A stretch of DNA of 64,000 nt from the NCBI RefSeq assembly GCF_000002985.6, contig NC_003284.9, forward strand, positions 8,680,001 through 8,744,000. Direction: 5' to 3'. A program made the translations under genes and the position numbers. This document shows positions 44,401 to 56,200 of the stretch, one piece after another. The number at the start of each line of letters is the position of its first letter. Positions within the stretch are counted from its first letter, which is position 1. The notes under the pieces are model-generated. The model searched no databases and was not told the DNA's origin. It saw only the letters and a program-made list of their open reading frames with translations. This stretch comes from Caenorhabditis elegans. Lineage: Eukaryota; Nematoda; Chromadorea; Rhabditida; Rhabditidae.

Positions 44401-46166
44401 AGGTAATGTTGAAAAATGTGTATTTGTAGAAAAAAGCCTATAATGTGATTTGAATCAATATGACAAGAACAATCTCAGATTAATTGGAGTGCAATACCAT
44501 ATTTGGTTTCAAAAATCTATCCAAACTAGTTGCTTGAAATCTTATTACACCATCGATTTCAAATGTTTCAAGCAATTGAATTTGACAATATATGCTCAAA
44601 ATATCAAACTTTCTGGTTTTTACAGAAATCAGATTTTTGCTGGATCTTTTAAAGTTGTTGTATTGAACAATTTAATTAACATTTATGATCTGCATTGGTT
44701 TCTGCAGCAAATGTGTTTTAATGGACTTTGCATAAAATTTTATTATATCACTAATTGCATATGCTTTAGTTCATTTAATAAATTGATAAAGGATTAATGT
44801 AACTTCTGAGTTTTTTGCAGTTTTTAATTTAGGAAGGCGTTTTTTACATACTCTCTATTCTCGATATCACCTTATTGAATCTTAATGCCTTTGAAATCTT
44901 AACGATTTTTTCTACAAATCGGTTTTCTCGAAATAGTTTCAATCCTTCTATCATCTTGTTCTCTTCACGCTTTATGTGATTGTGTTGTTTGTGCGACGAT
45001 TGCTCAATCTCACGATGAGCACAAATTGAAATATGTATTTGTAATGTCATTTATTTAAACTTTCCAGTGATGCTTTTGATAAACTACCTAGATTTTTGTT
45101 TTGCGTTTTTTTTTCTCAGGAAAACGAGAAAACATAAATATCGAGTTACTCGTTGCCGCAACACACGTGAGCCGTTGCGCTGTGATTGATTATGGAGAAA
45201 TAAAACCTGCCTTGTCATGAATTTGAATTTCCCCGCTTTCTGTCTATGAATCCGTAATTTTTTATAGTTCTGTTCAGTTCTTACCTGTTCAGTTTTTTGG
45301 CACACTGGAAACTGTTCAACAGTATCAACAAATAAGTGATGATTATCACTTGCGCATAGTTTTTTGATTGATAAATAAATGATTTCAAAACAAAGAAAAT
45401 ATTCCAAGTTTTTTGGTTTTTAGACAATCCGATTTTTAAGATTTTTTTTTTTGGAATATCTTACGAACTTCTTTCTACCGAATTTTTTTGATGGGGAAAG
45501 TGTGACGAAAGTTGTGTAGGATGTTAAATTGTATTGTTGAGGTCAAAGTAAAAATAAAAGGAATGTTTTCGATATTAATTGTACTTCAATGACTTGTTTA
45601 TAACTAGGCTATTTTGATTATATCGTATTAAATATCTGCAAAAAAAGTTGGCAAAGGTTGGCCGAGTTGGCTAGAGTTGAAGAAAGTTTGCTTGGTTGAG
45701 AAGAGTGGGAAAGCTGGTTGCAAATTTGGTAAAATTGATTTGAATGCAGTGCCGAGTTGTCGAGATATTATATCTTTTTAATTATTTAGAAATTTTGAAA
45801 AACTTTGAGTGGAAAACAAATTCAACAAACGAGAAAATGTGAGATTTGTAAAGAAAAAATACCAAAATCTTCATGGAGGTGAAAAAACCATCAATTAAGG
45901 GTAAAATCTTCCTTGAGAAAAACAAACTTTCCATTTTGCCAATTTTCATTACCACAAATTAGAAACACACAATTTCAGCATTCCTCCGTTGATAAACAAA
46001 AACACATTTTTAAAGCGCAAATCTTTCGTTCTCCTCCATTCACCAATTTGATGTGCCTTTTATATAATTTTGGATCAATTTAAAAGTAAATTAATCGATA
46101 TATAGTTCGGTATGAAGAAGCGGCTCTAAAGCTCAATTGTATCTGATATATGCAACTATGCAACTC
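44401..46166. other. intergenic region
   Basis: The plus-strand 115-codon frame at 44450 begins at TTG and has no in-frame ATG near its start, so I do not call it. Otherwise only AT-rich DNA with minor TTGG-rich repeats near 45650-45730. Confidence 0.5.
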
Positions 46167-46175
46167 TATAAAAAA
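46167..46175 (+). promoter_or_regulatory. TATA box before the CGACACATCA cluster
   Basis: TATAAAAAA lies 43 bp before the first AAGCGACACATCA motif, so a transcript starting near 46197 would begin just upstream of the motif cluster. No ORF of note follows. Confidence 0.35.
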
Positions 46176-46217
46176 CTCTCATATTTGCCTGCACACCTCA
46201 CACAACACACTACAAAG

Positions 46218-46413
46218 CGACACATCACAATGACTAGCCTTAAAAAGCGACACACCACTCTAACTTTGCGACAGATCACACAAAAATGCAAGAAGAGTTG
46301 AAAAACCAACAATTCAGCTCGACACATCAACTAAATTTTTCGAATGATCATAAGAACCTAACAATTCGTGGAATTCAGAAATCGACACATCTTCTACAAT
46401 GAACGACACATCA
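46218..46413 (+). repeat. six dispersed copies of CGACACATCA
   Basis: Copies at 46218, 46248 (CGACACACCA), 46269 (CGACAGATCA), 46320, 46383 (CGACACATCT) and 46404 are all in the same orientation with uneven spacing (30, 21, 51, 63 and 21 bp). The intervening DNA is unrelated, so this is a motif cluster, not a tandem array. Confidence 0.75.
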
Positions 46414-46477
46414 ATTTTATTTTCCAACAGATCTTTTGAAATTTGATTTTTGTACATTGCTCAGTTGCTAACACGCC

Positions 46478-46525
46478 ACGAAAAAGTGTTTAAACTATTA
46501 ATACGAAAAAGTGTTTAAACTATTA
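46478..46525 (+). repeat. tandem duplication of a 25-bp unit
   Basis: ACGAAAAAGTGTTTAAACTA... occurs twice in tandem (46478-46502, 46503-46525) and is followed by two TACGACCAAAAA copies. Confidence 0.8.
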
Positions 46526-46806
46526 CGACCAAAAATACGACCAAAAATTGAAATATTCGAGTTATGGTAATTGTAAGTCAGTTAAAAACAACTTCAGCTA
46601 TATTAATTTAATAATTTAATTCATCTAATTTATAAATTTATTTTTTTAATAAAAAATATAAGAATATTCTGATTATTAATTTTTGAGTTCATTTGTCTCG
46701 AGACTATTTATTTACGGCAAGAATTTTGAGTAGCCCACAAGCAATGAAGGTACAAATTGCTTTTTATAATGTTTATATTACTTTCCGAATAACATTATTA
46801 ATGTTT

Positions 46807-46812
46807 TTTATT
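46807..46812 (-). terminator. candidate AATAAA signal of the six-cysteine gene A
   Basis: This is the first minus-strand AATAAA after the stop codon at 46997. It would give a 3' UTR of about 200 nt that includes the let-7-family site. Confidence 0.45.
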
Positions 46813-46857
46813 AACTAATTTATATAATTCATCTAAAAATTCAAGCGAAAACAGTAC

Positions 46858-46871
46858 TGAGGTAGTATGTA
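46858..46871 (-). promoter_or_regulatory. let-7/mir-84-complementary site in the probable 3' UTR of gene A
   Basis: On the minus strand TACATACTACCTCA is exactly complementary to the first 14 nt of mir-84 (first 10 nt of let-7), including the full seed with the A opposite position 1. It lies about 130 nt after the stop codon of the minus-strand gene at 46997-47386. Confidence 0.55.
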
Positions 46872-46996
46872 GAGCAACGAGGTATTAGCTGTGAAGGAGG
46901 TGATTCAATAAGACATTTTTAGGTGAGTGCAAGTTCTTTTGGTAAAATAAACATAATTATACTGAAGTTGAGATTTTTCTTCTGCTTGGAGAAAAA

Positions 46997-47386
46997 TCAC
47001 TTGGTCGCAATCGTCATCAAATCAAATTGTAATGATGAAACGACTTTGTTGCATTTGCTCCTGCGACAGTAACAAGTCAGTGCGGTTTGGTCGTTGAACT
47101 AAAAATTATTATATTTGAGAAGTTAAAAACCATTTTATAAACTTACGTCAATGTAGCAGTTGTTAATTGTGAGATCGTTGGCATCTTTTTCGAAAACACG
47201 GGTGGCTCCGGTTCTTCCTGAGTAGGTAATTTCTTTAGTGGAAATATTTTTCATAGTTGCACAATAGTCAAAATCTTTTTCTTCGGCGACAACAGAGTTC
47301 TTGCCGACAAAACAAGTAATCGACAAAATGGTGGGAAGCATAGTGATTGCAATGGCAATCAGCAGAAAGGTCGGGAAGCGGCACAT
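46997..47386 (-). CDS. small secreted six-cysteine protein A (113 aa)
   Basis: Two exons, 47386-47147 and 47098-46997, are separated by a 48-bp intron. A signal peptide (MCRFPTFLLIAIAITMLPTI...) leads to a mature domain with six cysteines in the pattern C-x15-YC-x(n)-CYI-x8-CYC-x4-CN. The final CYC...CN recalls Ly6/three-finger domains, but the count is lower than in typical Ly6 proteins. It is paralogous to gene B at 51493-51896 (same intron position, shared FDYC and Y.G.TG...VF segments). The TATA box at 47431 and a probable 3' UTR with a let-7-family site suggest stage-dependent regulation. Function is unknown. Confidence 0.8.
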
Positions 47387-47916
47387 TTTTTCTCAATTGC
47401 AACTTTGAAGGCTACACTTTGAATGCGGTCTCTTTTATAGAGGATTTCGAGATCTCCAGTAGTTGATGGATGTGCAAAGAAACTTCGGTCGGTGAAGCCA
47501 TCGTTTGCAACTCTCTTTAAGATGGATGAGTGATATGTCGCAACGAAATAGTAGAGCAAAAACATAGCATCAAGATAATTGAGCGCATTCGAAAACGAAA
47601 AATGTGGGATAGAAAAGTTTCGAGAATAGAGTTCCAAAACATGTTTTTTTTGAGACAGAAAGTGTGGTAAAACTTGATAGATATTACTTGTATTCAAACA
47701 CACTGTTGAAAAACTTTGACTTGGACGTACACAATATGTTTTCATATCAATCACAAATATTTTACATTACTTTTATTCAAACACAATTCTAAATTTTGTT
47801 TATTATACTAAAACAATTATGGGTAAGAAACTTTCTCAAATGCGTAGCCGACATTGAACAAATATTTGTTTTTTTTTTTTAAATTTAAATTAATATTAAC
47901 TTTTCATTTATTGTTG
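47387..47916. other. upstream region of gene A
   Basis: The minus-strand open frame reaching 47754 covers the promoter and TATA box and has no signal peptide, so it is not called. Nothing else was recognised. Confidence 0.45.
47431..47440 (-). promoter_or_regulatory. TATA box of gene A
   Basis: CTATAAAAGA on the minus strand lies 45-54 bp before the start codon, leaving room for a ~20-nt leader. Confidence 0.6.
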
Positions 47917-47922
47917 TTAGAA
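47917..47922 (-). terminator. AATAAA after the orphan exon
   Basis: The minus-strand AATAAA begins 22 bp after the TAG of the orphan exon, as expected for a terminal exon. Confidence 0.4.
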
Positions 47923-47943
47923 AACAATAAAGACAGAACTATG

Positions 47944-48092
47944 CTACATTGAAGTGAAAAATACCTTACTGACACAATAGCATTCCATATCGGGATCAGC
48001 TAGCTGGAGACGTTGCGAAATTTGTGGATGTTCGTTGATTAAGAGCATACACTGACGGTTAGAGCTAACAAACCCAACAAAATCGCTGATAT
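47944..48092 (-). pseudogene. orphan terminal exon, CYC-containing (possible gene remnant)
   Basis: On the minus strand, an acceptor (TCTTTTCAG) is followed by a 49-codon frame and TAG, with AATAAA 22 bp on. The peptide includes SSNRQCMLLIN and DPDMECYCVSK. The Cys...CYC spacing resembles the second exon of the neighbouring six-cysteine genes. A good donor (GTCA|GTAAGG) inside the end could splice onward. I found no convincing upstream exon up to 49 kb; the frame at 48716-49018 has a Cys pair but no clear link. Either a decayed paralogue or part of a gene I could not assemble. Confidence 0.35.
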
Positions 48093-49734
48093 CTGAAAAG
48101 AAAGCGGTTTCTTTCAAAGCCTAGGCGCTCTAAAAGGTGACTGTAGTAATGTTAGATTCTTGTAAATAAACTTATCATAAAGAAAAAATAAAAATCCCTC
48201 GAAAAAAATCAAACTACTCTAAGATTCACGACTATTGTTTTTATGTATTTGTTTCTTACTCGATTTTTCTGATTACAAACTCGTGATAAACAGCTTCTGT
48301 TCTTTCTGATCAAAATACATTTGAAATTTTTTTCCAATGTAAAAAAAAATTACATTTTTGGTATATATGTCAAAATCGAATCAGAAAATCAAAAATTATA
48401 TTTTTCTCTCGACATTTTCACTACATAAATATATTACAATATGAAAAACAACGATAATATTAAAAACACAAAAAAAATTTGGCTTTGTTTTCGAAAAAGC
48501 AATGAATCAAAACGAATGAGGACTTTTCTTACTAGAATTATTTCAAAATGATAAGTCGAAATAATTAAACTACAATAAGATTAACTTTCGGTTTTTAAAA
48601 ATTAAAAAATTTCTCATTTTAGCTCCTGAAAATAAATATTACAATTTAATGCAAAATCAACACTTGTCAGAAAATGACACACTTTTTTTTATAATTAAAA
48701 TGGTTGCACAAATATTTAAAAAAAAACCATCGGGAGAGCAATTTTACGAGAGGGTGTAACAAATTTATGTTGTTTTATGTTGTCATTATGATGTCTGAAA
48801 TTGCTGAATTTCGCATGAAAAGCAAACCGTTTTAGGCGTTTTATGGGGTAATTCAAGTTCATTTTTATCCGGTTTTGTTTTTTTACGCCATTTTTCCTTA
48901 AACTAAGTGGCAACAAAAATTCATTTTTGCACACATTGTTCTCCTTGCAAAACTGTTTCGAGCTGTGCAATTCCTTAAATGACAATAATAAGGAGTTCAA
49001 TTCTAATAAAAACATCATACGGAAGGAATACCATCGTTTTCAAAGACTACAACTTCATTTTTTGAAATAGTTCATTGTTCAACGGATTATCTTTGTCTTG
49101 TATATTGAAAATTGAGGCTGCTCAACCGCGTTATAGGCAGACAATCATAACATGTGAATCTTTTAATTTTTTCCGCATACGATTCTCCCCCGGTTAATGA
49201 AAACTTTTCAATTGCAGCTGGTTCGTATTAGTCGAAATGAGCAAGCAATAATCTCGTGATCGGGAACAACAGGAGAAGTCCTGGATTTACCAATAGATAG
49301 CAGAACAGTAAACAATAAAAAATACTAGTTCACAAATCTCGATGCTTGCAGTTTTTTCGATTAGCAGAAAACGTGCATAACTCCCAGCAAGTTTTAACAC
49401 ACAAGTTCAAGTTCATGTATCTGAAAACTAACCTTTTTTTCAATTATTCTAAAAACTCCGAACTCACACAAATAATGATATTATATAATGTTAAAACTGG
49501 AAGTTTTGACAGATGGTTTTTCGGCGTATTCATACATTTTATACAACGGCTTAAATTGAAACAATCAGATCTCTGCCAAATTACAAAACCAGAGCAAATT
49601 ACCTCTAATCATTTATTTTATATTGACAGTGAAGCTTTTGTATGATCCGCTATGAGTCCAACATCCCCGAGTATCATACTTAAACACTATAGAAACTGGC
49701 AAATATTAAAAACATTGTAATTTTTTCAAGTTTC
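48093..49734. other. intergenic region
   Basis: AT-rich. The minus-strand 100-codon frame ending at 48716 starts MMFLLELNSLLLSF but lacks transcript signals. Nothing was established. Confidence 0.4.
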
Positions 49735-50580
49735 ATCTAATTATCATAAAATTCTTTCGGTTCCCAATCAGTTTCTTGATATTATCCTTTTCGATTTCGC
49801 TAAGGCGTTCGATTGGGTGCCACACAAGCTTCTATTATTCAAATTGAGAAACTTCGGTTTTAATAATAACATTTGCTTGTGGTTTAAAGCCTTTATCTTC
49901 TCTTCCGCTCTCTTAATATGATGTTCTACTTCAAATTATTTAATACTTATAATAGACCAATTTTGGAATATGGATGTAAAATTTATCATCCTAAATCTGC
50001 TTCCCTGACCAAAGAACTAGAGCAGCCTCTACGTTACTTTTCTAGGCATGTTTTCAACAGATGTAAAATTCAATACGATTCATATGAGCATCGCCTCATT
50101 CAGTCAAACCAGCAGTCCTTGAAACACAGACGAGTCTTCCTTATATTGAAAACAATCCACAATATAATAACCGGCAAATATCATTTTCCAAATCTAGCCC
50201 TTTATCTTGAATATTCCAAATCTCCCCGGTTTCCATATCAAATAACTGCAATAGGCAAAACAAATAACAACAGTTTTTCCACACACATCTTACAATATGA
50301 AATTTAGTATCAAAACATTTTCCGGTGCCAGTGTCAGGCTATACGTTCTCCAAGCGCATTTCTTGCCTCCCCCTTGAATCTTACGTATGATCTCATTTCC
50401 TCACTTATTTGTACATGTTATCTCATTTTTCTCGTCAACTTTTCTTGTTAATCAATTGTCATCTGAACTCGGACATGTTCCAATCTGGTCACCTTATCAT
50501 TTATTTTTCTTACCTCATCTCATTTTTATTCCTCATTTTGCTCTCAACTTTCAAGCCAAGAAATAGTAAATAAATAAATT
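49735..50580 (+). pseudogene. truncated LINE (non-LTR retrotransposon) remnant
   Basis: The first part encodes FLDIILFDFAKAFDWVPHKL, the conserved reverse-transcriptase motif before the catalytic core. After an internal deletion with frame change, 49918-50304 encodes the C-terminal segment (YNRPILEYGCKIYHPKS...LEQPLRYFSRHVF...HRRVFLILKTIHNI) typical of CR1/Sam-type LINE ORF2 proteins in nematodes. The catalytic YxDD region is missing, so it is inactive. The 3' end runs out in AAATAAATAAATT near 50580, like the short 3' repeats of such elements. Confidence 0.85.
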
Positions 50581-51492
50581 AAAGTATATCATTAGGTTTG
50601 AAAACTTAGAATGTCGAATAAAAAAACTGACATGTAATTGAATCAAAAACTATGGAAACTTTGTTTTTTGTGTTTCTACCGTAGAAATTACTGTTTCTGT
50701 ATCATTTTCTACAAAGTCGACACTGCTTGAAAAATTTCTACATGAAACATTGGACTTTTTATTAAAAATTATATACACTGATCTAATGCGATCTATTCGA
50801 TGTGTGTTAAAAGTCCAAACCCTGGTTGCTTTATATACATAATTGATCTTTGGTTAAAAGTATTTTAGATCTTCAAACTTTGAATCGTGCAATTCTCCCT
50901 CAAATCTGCGGATATTGAACGATGTACCCAATAACATATGTGTTTTGCTCAAAATTGAATGTTTGCAACAGCTCGGAGCCGATGTCAGCTGATCTTTTGA
51001 TTTACATTCATATTTAAATCCCACAGAAATTTTGAATACTTTATATTACGTGACAACGCGCTTGTTCTTCTTCTTTCTCAGTATCAAAGATCGATTTGCA
51101 GAGGTACCATGAGTGTAAACAACCAGGTAAGACTACAAAACAAGGTGTTCATTGAAACGTGTGTAATACGATGACAGCTTGCTTTGTGATCGTGAGCTCT
51201 AAAAGTTTCTAGCTTTTGTAGCTTCATCATAGAGTTTCTTCAAATTTGAAAGCACCTGAAATTGAGATATGTTCCTGTTGTAGCTTTTATTTTTTGTAAA
51301 CATTTTGAATCTAGATGTAAACACGTTTCTGTTACCATTATGTATTCACTGGATATCATAATAGTCATTCACGGGTGGGGGAGACGAGGAAAACACTTAT
51401 TGAGATTATATGGCCATTTTTCTTCTTGTTGACGGTAGGTGTTTGTTAATAAAAAACAAAACTTCAATTCATCGGAAAAAAAATTTAAAAAA
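50581..51492. other. spacer between LINE and gene B
   Basis: At 51093-51129, acceptor-like GATTTGCAG, ATG and six codons (MSVNNQ) before GTAAGA resemble a short first exon on the plus strand, but no following exon was found. Confidence 0.35.
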
Positions 51493-51896
51493 CTATTCGG
51501 GACGGTGATCAAGCATCATCTCGAAGAACTTCTGGACGGTGACTATTCTGTTGCATCTTGACACTTTGCAGTAGCAACTCACTTCGTCAACGTCAGGATT
51601 CTTCTAAAATAGATACAATCATTGTCTGACACTCTTGAAAATCTGAAACTTACGCTGATATAACAGAAGCTATTGATGAGATTGTTGGGATTAGGATCAT
51701 CCTTGAACACAGTTGTTGGGCCAGTTTTTCCGTTGTACGTGATGACATCAGTCTTTGAATTAAACGTTGTGACGCAGTAGTCGAACTCGTCTTCCAGGAC
51801 AGGGTCATCCTCTCCAACGTAGCATTTCTTGCAGAGTGCAGATGTTGCAAAACAAGCCAATGCAATGAGAAGGTGGTAATGGGAAAAAATGATCAT
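51493..51896 (-). CDS. small secreted six-cysteine protein B (117 aa)
   Basis: Two exons, 51896-51654 and 51603-51493, are separated by a 50-bp intron at the same place as in gene A. A signal peptide (MIIFSHYHLLIALACFATSA) is followed by KKCYVGEDD...EFDYC...ITYNGKTGPTTVF...FCYIS|...VSCYC...RCN and a C-terminal tail VTVQKFFEMMLDHRPE that gene A lacks. The six cysteines match gene A. It has a TATA box at 51931-51940. Function is unknown; Ly6-like folding is a guess from CYC...CN. Confidence 0.8.
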
Positions 51897-53201
51897 CAGA
51901 TGAATGAAGTCAAAATCGCAATGTCGGTGTATTTTATATCTTGTTTTAAGCCCCGCCTTCTCTTTGACTCCACCTCATTGTGCTCCAGTTAGTGATAATG
52001 TGAAAATGAGATATACCCATTATCAAGAGTAATGAAGTATGAAAGTGAGAAATTAATTATTCCACTAATTCAAAGCATGTAATGAAATTCATTTCATATT
52101 CTAAATATGGGATTACCAAAGCGAATAATTACGCTTGGAGACATTTAATGTGAATAATAATTGCAAAATCAAATTTTATCGAAATAAATATTAAAAAACA
52201 TATCAGTTTTTTTCGATACACTAAAATGATAATGGAAAACATAATTTTTTCGGATAATTTTTGAGCTTTTTGAATATTTCTTGAGATTCAAATTTCAAAC
52301 TCAAATTATCTGTATGTGTAAAAATAGTTTACACTTGGTTACATCATGTTTGTATGAAAAATCAAGAATTTTCGACAAAAAATTTTTTGAAGATTTTTTG
52401 ACGACCAACCAAAAAAAAGTTTTTTGGACGGATTTTTTTCCAAATTTTTGTTATTTTCTAATAATGTATTCTAAACAAAATAAAATCCGCACACAAACCT
52501 CAATTCAAAGCTGAAAAGAAGCGAGATCAAAAAATGCCTGAAAAAATTGGCTCCAAGTTAGGCCCCCTTTGAGGTGGTCAAAAAATTTTGTGATTATTGC
52601 CAAATGAAATATCATGGTTGTTAACATAAATTCCTGAAGTTTCATAAAAATCGACAAGCAGCGAACAAAGTTATGTTTTTTGACCCGGAACTTATTTGGA
52701 GGCCTAAATGTGTCTTTTTGTTACTGTTTGATGAATTACTACTTAAAAGATGAGCTTTTGTAACTAAACGTTAGTGATTTCTCATTGAAAAAAGCTCGAC
52801 AAAAATTAGTGCTGCAGTCTCCAGTACATAGTACTAAATTGTCTGATAATGCGGCATTAGCATAGTCCCCGGAAAAAAACTAATAGAGAATTTACGGTAC
52901 CTAAAGTTGACAACATTTTGATTGTCGTGAAACATATTTGGGAAATAGTTTGAAAATAAAACGCAAATTATTTTATTTAAGTCAATCGACGTACCGTTTC
53001 GGACGAAAACAAATGACAAGTAGAAATGTACTGGATGTGAAAACAAATGACAAAAAAACCTATTAATCGAAAGTTAAAGCCAAAAAATGGGTAGGAGAAA
53101 AAATAAGTTATGAATTTGTAGAAAAAATTGAAAGAAGTCTTAAATATAAATAAAAAATGATAAGTTATGAAACACACCCAAAAAACTGTTCTATGAGAAA
53201 A
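51897..53201. other. intergenic region
   Basis: No gene is visible. A stretch at ~52530-52720 (around GGCCCCCTTTGAGGTGGTC) looks like decayed repeat DNA, but I could not define ends. Confidence 0.4.
51931..51940 (-). promoter_or_regulatory. TATA box of gene B
   Basis: GATATAAAAT on the minus strand lies 35-44 bp before the start codon. Confidence 0.55.
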
Positions 53202-56200
53202 TTAACAATGTTCGCCGTAAGGGGATTCTACATCAAACCTCGCTCCGGGCCAAGGTGATGGTGGCTTCTTTGTAATTTTTGCACAATCGGTGAACTCAGA
53301 GAATGAGTGATGTCTACGACGTCCAGACGAAGTTGGTTGTTCATTTTGGCAGATACTGGTGTCAAGTAAACTTCGATTCGCATTTCGAGTCTTTCTACGT
53401 GACCTTCTTCTCTCGGCTGTTTTCTCTGACTGATTCGTCTGCTCAATAAGACCCACCGGATTCGCTTGTTTCCAAAATGGAAAAGAATCTTTCAATGTAA
53501 CCGAGTAACATTCAAGTCTTAATGATGCGAGTTGAAGTCTATAGAGAGCTTCTAGTTCCTCTTCTGTCACGAAGCTTGTAGCCCATTCGTCAAGCAGAAT
53601 AGCAAAGAGCTCACGAGCCAAATCTGAAAAAAGCTTTCTTTAATTTAATCAATCGAACCAAAACCCTTACCAATTAGCTCTTCACGTGGAACATGAGTAG
53701 AATCTTGCAAATTGCCAAGATGAATTGGTAGCCAAAACATGAGATCTCTTGGCACTTCATAGTTGTTTTTCAGAAAGTCTTCATCTTCTTCTCTTCCACT
53801 AGATATTTTCTGGATAACAAAAAAGAAGTACTCGACAACTCTCGGATAGTAGTTGTCTGGGTGACCATTTTTCCAAAGTTTCAACAAGAACAAGAATTTG
53901 TCGACAAAGTATTTTGCCTTTAATGCAAGCCTCCTGAAAAAATAAATGTTTACATTTAGTAATTTTTGGTAAATACTTGAACCTTAACTGTAGCATTTAC
54001 AAATGCAAAGCTTTGCAAATTTCAAACCAAATAAAACATTACTCACTCGACACTGCTAATTTTTATTGAATGATTTTTTTTGAAAAGTACTGCAATTTCA
54101 AACTCGTATTTTTAATAAACAAATATATTTTGACCAAAAAACGATGACAGGAAGTAACGACAGTATGAAATTACAGTATTCTGAACAAAAATTCGTCGTA
54201 TAGAGTTACTTACTTTCTCTGAAGATTATTCGATTGAACAGTTGGAAGTTTTATTCGACGAAGAGACACCATTCCAAACTGCTCAACAAACTCTTGAACA
54301 TTGTCTTGCGTACTCTTTGTCGACATTTCTGACAATCCTCGCTTAAAATATCGAGGAAGCTTGTTCTGGACTTCTGGGAGCCAATACTTTTTCACTAACA
54401 GAAGCGAATCTGCCTCGTCAAATTTTAAGCGGCAATCGGCATCGGGAACTTAAAATAATTTTTAAAAATATATTTAATTGACGTAGAGCGAAAACTTACG
54501 TTGTCCCCAGTCTACATCTGCCGACCAAGCTTTTCTCTTCAGACTGGCTTCAAAGAATGGATCTTTTATTGAATTGAAATAATGCGTTGATGACAACTTG
54601 CTTGCCTTCTCGGCAAAATCCAACACTTGTTCCGGAGATGACGTCATCAATTCCACAGCTCGATTTAAAGTTCCAAAATATGTTGCCCGGTAGGCTTTGT
54701 CACTTGGTGAGGAGATGGGCACAAGTAGAGCATTTCGAGTAAAAGATGGTGGTTCGGACCTAGCTCTTAGGCGACAATTTATTGAATACAATAATTGTGC
54801 GTCGTTTTCTTTTATCGCATTCTCTACTCTTTCACGAAGAATATCCAATCGTTTTTGAGACTGATTTCTGTGATCCTTTTCAAATTCTTTCTGATCTTTA
54901 ATTTCTTTCAGTTTCTTCTTGCGTTCTAGAATCTGATCACGTTTGTATTCGCCTTGACGACGAATATCGTCTAACTCTTCTTGTCTCCTCCTTCTTTTCT
55001 CTTCCAGCTGTCTTCGTTTTTCCAGCCTTATTCCAGTTTTTTCATAACGAACTCGCGCTTGTTCAGCTCTCTTGTATGATCGTTCCAGTAACTTCTCTGC
55101 TTCTTTCTTTTCTTTTCGTTTGTTATTCTCTTCTTTTTTTCGTGTTTTTTCCTTTTCTTTTTCCATTTCCATTTTTGTTTTCTTTTCCTTATCCTCTTCA
55201 CCGTCGGAATCGACTAGGTCTTTGTATGTTCCACGGACACAGCTTCTCCTCGGAGTTTTTCTGAAATTTTTTTTTAACTAGAAGGTCTTTAATGCCGTTT
55301 GATCAGCTGTTTATTATTTTTTACAAAACTTTTTTCCTCGCAAGAAGACACAAAACAAACCTTGGCAGATCAGATGAGCTGTTCATATCAGTGTTCTCGT
55401 CAACTTTTGCTAGTTGGGGAGTTTGTGGCAAATCACTTCTATTGATAGCAGGGCACAAACTTTTTGGCGGTTCTTTTGACGATTCTTTTGGGGATTTGGA
55501 AGATTGTGCAGTTGGCACGGGCAATGCACTAGGCATGTCTTCGGCTAATGAGCAACTACCATTTGTGTTCCTGTAACAGGGTTTTCACATTTACAAACTA
55601 CAAAACAAAACTTACGATGCACATTCAGTTATAACAACAGGGGTGATTGGTTTTGGAGTATTGAGAGGCAAACTTGGGACATTTTTGTTGTATCTGGCTG
55701 CAGCATTTGCACAAGATCTCTGATTGTTTAACACTGGATGATTTCTGAAAATAAATAAATTGTTTCTGATAATTCTGCTCAATATATTACCTTAATATGC
55801 AACCCAAAAATTCAATTGGACTTTCGGATCTGGAAAAATGAAAATTTTGATACCATCTAAACGAGTTTTAGCAAACCTCCTTCGGAAACCTGTAGTAGCA
55901 CTCGTTCTTTGATCAGTTTTTGTTCTAAAATAACATCAATTTTTGTCTTTTATTTTTTCAGAATTTTCAGAAATTCAGAATTTTTCAAAATTTCCGAATT
56001 TTTGTGCATTTTTTGAAAGTGCTATTCTAAAGTCAACTTACTTGTTTGCAGCTGACGATGTTGAAGCCCCGTTATTAACATCTTCCACGAGGTGTTTCGT
56101 TTGGTTGTTGGAGTTTCTAAAATAATGTTTGTTTCAATTTCGATAAAATAAAATAAAAACTTACTTTTCATGTCGTTGGAATGCAGGAACCTTTGCAGTC

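Noticed and set aside
44450-44797. 115-codon plus-strand open frame
   Set aside because: Begins at TTG with no nearby ATG, AT-rich codons, no acceptor or AATAAA in place.
46858-46880. let-7/mir-84-like 5' end on the plus strand as a microRNA gene
   Set aside because: No pairing arm lies upstream or downstream to make a precursor hairpin. The complementary strand reads better as a target site.
51093-51129. short first exon MSVNNQ with a GTAAGA donor on the plus strand
   Set aside because: Acceptor and donor are present but no downstream exon in phase was found before 53 kb.
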